From contig NZ_AZFK01000018.1 in NCBI RefSeq assembly GCF_001435775.1, positions 60,217-124,216 of the forward strand: 64,000 nt of DNA, written 5' to 3'. The notes under the pieces are model-generated. The model was not told the origin of the DNA. It ran no database searches and saw only the letters and a list, made by a program, of their open reading frames with translations. Numbering within the stretch: position 1 is the stretch's first letter; every line of letters begins with the position of its first letter. Both the position numbers and the translations under genes were made by a program. The stretch is from Limosilactobacillus ingluviei DSM 15946. Lineage in GTDB: Bacteria; Bacillota; Bacilli; Lactobacillales; Lactobacillaceae. Positions 59,347 through 64,000 of this stretch are shown one piece after another.

Positions 59347-59497
59347 AGTAGCGATGTGACGGTCGCCGCTGGCTTATGGAGAGATGAGAGCCTCCTAATA
59401 CCCACGTCAAAAACGAGACTGTCCTTCTACGGTAGGAAATGGCCGTGGACTCTCATGATGGTCTCTCATCCTTTAGAAAGTATAAGAGAATCGTTAA
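59347..59497 (+). ncRNA. Structured leader between polymerase and ligase genes
   Basis: 151 bases without a gene. GATGAGAG (59383-59390) can pair either with CTCTCAT (59450-59456) or with CTCTCATC (59462-59469), two exclusive folds. Further stems are CCACG/CGTGG (59402-59447), GCGA/TCGC (59351-59366) and GGCT/AGCC (59370-59392). The region ends at a weak ribosome binding site (AAGAGAA) of the GTG-started ligase. This suggests a regulated leader or other structured RNA; no known riboswitch class is recognised, and no T-box motif is present. Confidence 0.5.
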
Positions 59498-61279
59498 GTG
59501 TACGCTAAAGTAGTAAGACATGACTTATATGATGAAGCAAATTTAGTTGACGTTGTTGAAAAAATGAGCATTTTACAAGCCACCTGTGTGGTGTCTTGCG
59601 ATGAAGAAACCTTTGCTGCCTACACGGAAAGTTACCGAAAGTTGGTAGAAACGCTGCGAGAAGCCAAGATGTATAGTGCAAGACACGTACTTTTGGCATC
59701 CACATGCGAAGGTGGTTTTGCTCAAGTGATCGAGGTTGATATGCTCGATGATGGAACCACGGGTTGGGTTGCTGACATTCCCACCCCAGAAGAGTGCCTG
59801 GAAGCTATCGGGGCTGATGATTTAATCGGTGAGAGCTTGCTGGTACAAGATATTGAAACTTTCTCAAATGAAAGGATTTATGACTTTTATGACTATTATA
59901 AAGAACGAATCCCAGAAATGGGGGGGGGGCACTATAAAATAATGAATGATATTAACGCTGTTAAGTCTGCGTTTGACGTGTTTGAAAAGATTAAATCTAC
60001 TATGTCAAACAATGAAAAGATCAAAATCATCCAAGCTAACAGCGACAATGTCCTTCTTACCAAGATACTCCGGTTTGTTTATGATGACTTTATTACAACC
60101 GGGGTATCTTTTAAGGGGATCTTGTCGCTAATAGACAAAACGGATAGTTTCGTAACTGAACCAGGTGAATATACCTTAGAAACATTAATGAATTATGTTT
60201 CGGTATACAACACCGGGGCGTTCAGTACCATCCAAAAGATCATCGATTACGCTTCTGTATTTGAAGACCAGGAACTACGCGAGTTCATCTACCATATCTT
60301 TGCCAAGGATTTAAAGGTTGGTATTACTGCTAAGTCGATCAACAAGGCTCTTGGCAGGGGTTTTATCCGTGAGTTTAGCGTACAATTGGCCCATCCATTT
60401 CATAAATACGTCAACAAGGTTGAGGGGAAGTATTTCACCTTGACCCAAAAGCTAGATGGGCACCGAGCTGTATGTATCGTCAAGGACGGGAAGCCCAAGT
60501 TCTACACTCGGAAAGGCTTACCAATTGACGGAATGGAAGTACAGGAACAAGAAGTGCTACATTTATGCGACGACGACCCGTGGGATCTTGTTTTAGATGG
60601 GGAGCTACTACTTCCAAATACCGATGGATTAGCAACCAAGGATTTGTTCCGGGAAACGAGTAAGGTGCTGCGTTCTAAGACTAAGGATAAGTCGGATATT
60701 ATCTTCAATGTGTTCGACTTCGTGTTTTATGACGAATTTGTAAAGGGTATTTCGACAACTGGTTTCTCTACCCGAAAACAAGTGTTGTATGACCGTTTTG
60801 CTGATCGGCCGAACCTTGAGCACCTTAAGCTGGTACAGGACCTATATATTGGTAATGACCTATCGATGATTCATGAATTACAACAGACCATGGTGAAGCC
60901 GAATGGTTGGGAAGGGTTGATGCTCAACCTCAACAGTGGTAAGTACCAAACGAAACGTACTTCTAACCTGTTAAAGATCAAAGATTTTCTTGATGCTGAC
61001 GTGTACGTTAAGGACGTGTTTGAGGGCACTGGTCGGTTAGCTGGTAAACTTGGCGGTGTGGTGATTGACTACAAAGGGAATGACGTTAAAGTAGGTTCTG
61101 GGTTCTCAGATGAGGAACGTGACCTGTATTGGCAACACCCCGATCAAATTGTTGGTCATTTAATCCAAGTGAGCTACTTTGAAGAAACTCATAATCAAAA
61201 TGACGATAAGTTGAGTTTACGTTTCCCGACCTTTGTTACGGTTCGTGACGACAAATCAGAACCTAGCTACGAAATTTAA
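59498..61279 (+). CDS. ATP-dependent DNA ligase with internal G10 tract
   Basis: 593 residues from GTG 59498. Residues 1-310 form an extended N-terminal region; adenylation motif I is LTQKLDGHRAV with Lys318. Later motifs are DLVLDGELLLPN, FNVFDFVFYDEF, WEGLMLNLNSGKYQTKRTSN and LLKIKDF; an OB-fold ends the protein. It seals nicks during phage replication. Residues 141-144 (MGGGH) are coded by ATG followed by a run totalling ten G (59920-59929), an unusually slippery tract: loss or gain of one G would truncate the ligase near residue 145-150. The 5' leader is structured. Confidence 0.9.
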   Translation: MYAKVVRHDLYDEANLVDVVEKMSILQATCVVSCDEETFAAYTESYRKLVETLREAKMYSARHVLLASTCEGGFAQVIEVDMLDDGTTGWVADIPTPEECLEAIGADDLIGESLLVQDIETFSNERIYDFYDYYKERIPEMGGGHYKIMNDINAVKSAFDVFEKIKSTMSNNEKIKIIQANSDNVLLTKILRFVYDDFITTGVSFKGILSLIDKTDSFVTEPGEYTLETLMNYVSVYNTGAFSTIQKIIDYASVFEDQELREFIYHIFAKDLKVGITAKSINKALGRGFIREFSVQLAHPFHKYVNKVEGKYFTLTQKLDGHRAVCIVKDGKPKFYTRKGLPIDGMEVQEQEVLHLCDDDPWDLVLDGELLLPNTDGLATKDLFRETSKVLRSKTKDKSDIIFNVFDFVFYDEFVKGISTTGFSTRKQVLYDRFADRPNLEHLKLVQDLYIGNDLSMIHELQQTMVKPNGWEGLMLNLNSGKYQTKRTSNLLKIKDFLDADVYVKDVFEGTGRLAGKLGGVVIDYKGNDVKVGSGFSDEERDLYWQHPDQIVGHLIQVSYFEETHNQNDDKLSLRFPTFVTVRDDKSEPSYEI

Positions 61280-61292
61280 TTATATTAGTTTC

Positions 61293-61331
61293 TTGACACA
61301 TATAGACAAAATAGACTAAAACGAGTATAAT
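61293..61331 (+). promoter_or_regulatory. Promoter, copy 3 of the three-member phage family
   Basis: TAGACA (61303-61308), a 17-base spacer and a perfect TATAAT (61326-61331), with TTGACA (61293-61298) in the conserved upstream block. It serves the DUF1064, PgpA-like and following genes. Confidence 0.78.
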
Positions 61332-61362
61332 AAATAATGTTCAGAAAGGTGGTTGATTCTCC

Positions 61363-61830
61363 TTGAAGAAACAAGCCGGCACTTGGTTCGGCGAAAAAGT
61401 CAAAGTTGACGGGTTCACCTTCGACTCGAAAAAGGAGCACCAATTCTACGAACGGTTCATCAAAAACAGTGGTTATAACTTTGAGGTCCACAAAGGCTTC
61501 CAATTACACGCAGCCATCCCCTTGCTTGATGGCAAGCTAAAGGTGCGTAGTAGTCGGTATACGCCGGACTTCGTAGTATATGACCATGACGGTAGCATTA
61601 AGCACGTCTATGATTTGAAGAACTCATTTACCACATTTGCCATTGATCAAGCCGCGGCCTTACGGTTTAAGTGGTTTGAACTTAAATATGGCATTCCTGT
61701 GGAAGTAGTGGTCCCGAGAGTTAACAGTTTCAAAGTCAAAATTATGGGGACTACAAAGAAGTTTGAACCCGTTACGGTTGACGACGTTGGTTACAACATT
61801 GACGATTTAGTAACCGTGACGGACAAGTAA
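61363..61830 (+). CDS. DUF1064-family PD-(D/E)XK nuclease
   Basis: 155 residues from TTG 61363 (AAAGGTGG 10 bases upstream). The family pattern is clear: VDGFTFDSKKEHQFYERFIK, a Q-type strand (HKGFQLHAAIPLL), SSRYTPDFVVYDHDGSIKHV with the Asp, and YDLKNSFTTFAIDQAAALRF with the E/D-x-K. DUF1064 proteins are small phage nucleases thought to act on recombination or Holliday structures. First gene of its operon. Glu, Asp and Lys of the active site are all present. Confidence 0.85.
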   Translation: MKKQAGTWFGEKVKVDGFTFDSKKEHQFYERFIKNSGYNFEVHKGFQLHAAIPLLDGKLKVRSSRYTPDFVVYDHDGSIKHVYDLKNSFTTFAIDQAAALRFKWFELKYGIPVEVVVPRVNSFKVKIMGTTKKFEPVTVDDVGYNIDDLVTVTDK

Positions 61831-61855
61831 ACTAAACCATATTAGGAGGAATTTT

Positions 61856-62371
61856 ATGGCAAAAGACTTGTACCCAGATCACGATTTACGAGAATACGTA
61901 ATCAGAACCCTAGCAAGTAAGGGTGTATTGATGAAGGATATTGCTATGGCGGCCTGGAAAGGGCAACAACGCTTCAACAAAGATCTCGAATTTATCAATG
62001 CGGCGGTTGCTTTAAACGCTGTGCTTGATAAGCGAGAAGCATTAAATAGTTGTGCGATCGCATTAGCCCTGGACGAGGTTGCTGGAAAGGGACTATTACC
62101 CCAACCGTTGCAATATATCGTCGAAAACGACTTACCACAATACGGTGTTGATGAAGTATTGGCATTACATGGCATGGCCGGGATTTACGGTACTGTTGCA
62201 TTAATGCAAACTGGTTATCTTGATCTGAATAAGTCTGGTGTTACGAAAAAATTAGACGAAGACGTCGCCAACGTCAATACACATATTGATGATGTGGTCA
62301 GTGCTTTAATTGCAATGACCGAAGCAAAATTGATGCACGACAACGTATCTGACCTTGGTGATGTCGGATAG
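61856..62371 (+). CDS. PgpA/YutG-like phosphatidylglycerophosphatase
   Basis: 171 residues with a perfect AGGAGG site. The whole protein follows the PgpA/YutG family pattern: LASKGVLMKDIAMAAWKGQQ, VLDKREALNSCAIALALDEV, QPLQYIVENDLPQYGVDEVL, MAGIYGTVALMQTGYLDLNK and HIDDVVSALIAMTEAKLMHD. The family removes the phosphate from phosphatidylglycerophosphate to form phosphatidylglycerol. Two details differ from the family as I remember it: the usual LDKxKPG reads LDLNKSGV, and the YGSIG reads YGTVA, so activity is not assured. A lipid enzyme among nucleases suggests an auxiliary metabolic gene or a reused fold. Confidence 0.78.
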   Translation: MAKDLYPDHDLREYVIRTLASKGVLMKDIAMAAWKGQQRFNKDLEFINAAVALNAVLDKREALNSCAIALALDEVAGKGLLPQPLQYIVENDLPQYGVDEVLALHGMAGIYGTVALMQTGYLDLNKSGVTKKLDEDVANVNTHIDDVVSALIAMTEAKLMHDNVSDLGDVG

Positions 62372-62383
62372 GAGACACATATA

Positions 62384-62770
62384 ATGGCATCAGAAGTTAC
62401 TATTGACCTTAATCCAGAAACGATTATTGGTTACCTGGTATCTAGTGAAAATTATGTTGAAGCAGACGAAGACAAGCGTCGGCGCCCTACTTTTTACTGG
62501 AAAGCTTACCATTTTTACCCGTTCGCTGTAATGTACCCAGATCCAGAATCTACATATGATGATGGAACGCCGGTATACGACGAAAATGACTTTGATGAAG
62601 ATGGGGAACTAGTTAATCCAATGCTGATTGTTTGCACGGAAGGTGGCACGCCAGACGTGTTTAACCACATTCCAATGAAGGCTTTTGATTTACGGTCATT
62701 CGTCCGCGAACACCCTTCATTCCGGTTGCAAGACGCAGATGAATTGTTTACTGAATTGAAGTTCGTATAG
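62384..62770 (+). CDS. Unknown acidic protein
   Basis: 128 residues. Very acidic in the middle (PDPESTYDDGTPVYDENDFD) with a likely strand core (FYWKAYHFYPFAVMYP, MLIVCTEGGTPDVFNHIPMK) and a last helix (FRLQDADELFTELKFV). It starts 12 bases after the PgpA-like gene and is followed by a hairpin element. No family is recognised. Confidence 0.6.
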   Translation: MASEVTIDLNPETIIGYLVSSENYVEADEDKRRRPTFYWKAYHFYPFAVMYPDPESTYDDGTPVYDENDFDEDGELVNPMLIVCTEGGTPDVFNHIPMKAFDLRSFVREHPSFRLQDADELFTELKFV

Positions 62771-62781
62771 TTCAACAATGG

Positions 62782-62810
62782 GCCGGGGTTATCCCGGCTC
62801 TATACATATA
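62782..62810 (+). terminator. Hairpin plus TACATATA element
   Basis: The stem GCCGGG/CCCGGC (62782-62798) is followed by TCTA and TACATATA (62803-62810), the fifth clear copy of this element. It separates the DUF1064/PgpA operon from the following unknown genes. A short palindrome ACGAT/ATCGT lies at 62831-62846. Confidence 0.5.
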
Positions 62811-62881
62811 TAGTCAAAATGGAGTGAAACGACGATAACTATATCGTACGCGTTCAACTTACTAATATGAGGTGGTTCGTG

Positions 62882-63571
62882 ATGAAAACACTAACGCGCA
62901 ATAAATGGCGTTCCCGATTCAATTTATCACTATTGTGTTTAAGAAGCGGTGAGATACAAGAGATTGTAACGCAGGTGGTTAATGGTGTCGAAAAACGGGT
63001 AGAGGAAGACCCGACGGCGGCTATCGATATTAATATTACTCTGGATATTAATCGGTATGATCGTATTACTATCGTTAATGAAATTAAAAATGAAATGGTC
63101 AACTCGGCCATCACCGATGCCCGATATTTGGCAAAGAAATATTATAGTGTTTACTTCGCTCATGATTGGCTTGACGGTGTTGATGTTTACGATTCATATC
63201 ACTTTAAATTGATTCATTATGATGAATCTATTATTGCGGTTGATAATGACGCTAAATTTATTGATAATATGCCGGATGCCAACCAAGTGCTGGAACTTAG
63301 ACTACACAGTCCAGCAACTGCTAAGAAACGAGCAGAAATAGAGATGGCCGCGGCCGATGCGTTAAAAAGTATGATTGAAGAAGACAAAAACGACACACAA
63401 TTTAGCCTTCCCAGAGGTTTTTCTCGGAGTGAAATAGAATCGGTATTGCAAGAAAAACTACCCCAGAAAGGTTATGAATATGTAGTGAGACAGAGGCAAT
63501 ATGAGCAATATATTGGCACGTGGTATATCCATATTACCATTAAGGATGAGGTGTTTAGGAATGAATTTTAA
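62882..63571 (+). CDS. Unknown protein
   Basis: 229 residues from ATG 62882, chosen over ATG 62867 because GAGGTGG lies 6 bases before it. N-terminal strand-helix pattern (SRFNLSLLCLRSGEIQEIVT, AAIDINITLDINRYDRITIV), then a long helix with RAEIEMAAADALKSMIEEDK, and a C-terminal part (SEIESVLQEKLPQKGYEYVV). That C-terminal pattern, SxxEIExxLxxxLxxKGYExxx, is also found in the next gene. No known family. It overlaps the next gene by 11 bases. Confidence 0.6.
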   Translation: MKTLTRNKWRSRFNLSLLCLRSGEIQEIVTQVVNGVEKRVEEDPTAAIDINITLDINRYDRITIVNEIKNEMVNSAITDARYLAKKYYSVYFAHDWLDGVDVYDSYHFKLIHYDESIIAVDNDAKFIDNMPDANQVLELRLHSPATAKKRAEIEMAAADALKSMIEEDKNDTQFSLPRGFSRSEIESVLQEKLPQKGYEYVVRQRQYEQYIGTWYIHITIKDEVFRNEF

Positions 63572-63869
63572 CTTTAAATCAATTGACGATCTACCAGACG
63601 CAGATAAATTAGTGATGATAATCGATAAAGTAGAAAAGCTACAAAGGGTAGAAACCAGAGTTATGAACTCAATTAACCGGGCTATAAACCATCATAAAAG
63701 TGAGACTGATGTTGGATTTCCCCTCGATGAATTTGACGATGATATGATTCTAATGGTATCAAATAGGTTGCGTCAAAAAGGGTATGAAACACTGCTAATA
63801 GAGTCCGGTGTGTCGTATAAAGTAAAAATGATGATTTCTTGGAATACTAAAGAAGGTGAAACAAAATGA
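63561..63869 (+). CDS. Unknown small protein, related in part to its neighbour
   Basis: 102 residues from ATG 63561 (GAGGTG 7 bases upstream). Its second half, LDEFDDDMILMVSNRLRQKG then YETLLIESGVSYKVKMMIS, resembles the end of the preceding protein (VLQEKLPQKGYEYVVRQRQY and following strand), suggesting a shared small alpha-beta domain by duplication. The last bases overlap the next ATG (ATGA). Function unknown. Confidence 0.6.
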   Translation: MNFNFKSIDDLPDADKLVMIIDKVEKLQRVETRVMNSINRAINHHKSETDVGFPLDEFDDDMILMVSNRLRQKGYETLLIESGVSYKVKMMISWNTKEGETK

Positions 63870-64000
63870 GTTGTCCAAAAGGACCAGCGGGGCCGATTGG
63901 TTTCCGACCATTAACGGCATCAGAAGCCAAGGCTCGCACTGAAACAAGCCGAGAAAACAACAAGCGTATCTACCAAGATGAAAAGCACAGAACCATGGTT
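63866..64000 (+). CDS. Partial gene at the right edge, unknown
   Basis: An ATG at 63866, with GAAGGTG 7 bases upstream, opens a frame of 45 codons that is still open at the window end. It begins MSCPKGPAGPIGFRPLTASE and continues with a basic, helical stretch (RTETSRENNKRIYQDEKHR). Too short to name. It overlaps the upstream stop by 4 bases, so it belongs to the same operon. Confidence 0.6.
   Translation, partial: MSCPKGPAGPIGFRPLTASEAKARTETSRENNKRIYQDEKHRTMV

Noticed and set aside
59347..59497. A second group I intron or a T-box leader
   Set aside because: No P3/P7 pairing set or R/S-like segments and no T-box AGGGTGG motif were found, and both flanking genes are complete.

Overview
The window looks like the left and central part of a large tailed-phage genome that also carries a plasmid replication and partition module, so a phage-plasmid. 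The likely host group is the Lactobacillaceae or close Firmicutes. This is inferred from moderate-to-low GC, strong AGGAGG-type ribosome binding sites, a high share of TTG start codons, a RepA_N initiator, a pSK41-style ParM/ParR pair, an XhlA plus phi-LC3-type holin pair, a Sec-exported GH25/LysM endolysin, and perfect CcpA-type cre palindromes. No host chromosomal gene, rRNA, complete tRNA or CRISPR array was seen. The last gene runs off the right edge, so the genome is larger than 64 kb.

Layout. 1-3.1 kb (minus strand): a membrane protein, two single-helix miniproteins, then parR and parM with their promoter and a 39-bp palindrome. 3.2-4.8 kb (plus): repA of the RepA_N family, with a predicted antisense RNA in its leader. 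5.0-6.7 kb: a winged-helix-like protein and a sigma-factor-like regulator. 6.9-10.4 kb: an HU protein and the terminase region; terL is split inside its Walker A codon by a 246-nt group I intron without an endonuclease gene. 10.4-19.8 kb: portal, prohead protease with a nested scaffold, decoration protein, major capsid, neck and completion proteins, and a major tail protein with an FN3 domain. 19.9-26 kb: a 2021-residue modular fibre. 26-27.4 kb: small proteins and holin genes. 27.5-43.7 kb: tail chaperone candidate, a tyrosine recombinase, a 2948-residue tape measure, distal tail proteins, and a tail hub with an added HExxH metalloprotease domain. No tail sheath was seen, so a siphovirus with an unusually long tail is predicted. 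43.8-53.3 kb: carbohydrate-binding and fibre proteins, a free-standing homing endonuclease, the endolysin, and a collagen-like adhesin broken or frameshifted at a poly-G tract. 53.4-64 kb: replication genes (TOPRIM primase, PD-(D/E)XK exonuclease, DnaE-type polymerase, ATP-dependent ligase, DUF1064 nuclease), a PgpA/YutG-like lipid phosphatase, and unknown small genes.

How it fits together. RepA plus antisense RNA would set copy number, and ParMR would segregate the element as a plasmid. Three near-identical promoters (TAGACA-17-TATAAT type with an upstream TTGAC element) sit before the sigma-like gene, the primase operon and the DUF1064 operon and may form one early regulon. Three other promoters, before the large fibre, the tail chaperone and the baseplate adhesins, each contain the palindrome TGTAAGCGCTTACA. 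This suggests that tail and adhesin expression is wired to host catabolite control, or to a phage LacI-like regulator. Poly-G tracts of 7-10 bases in adhesin and ligase genes suggest phase variation. All functional calls come from reading the sequence and from family knowledge; no searches were run.
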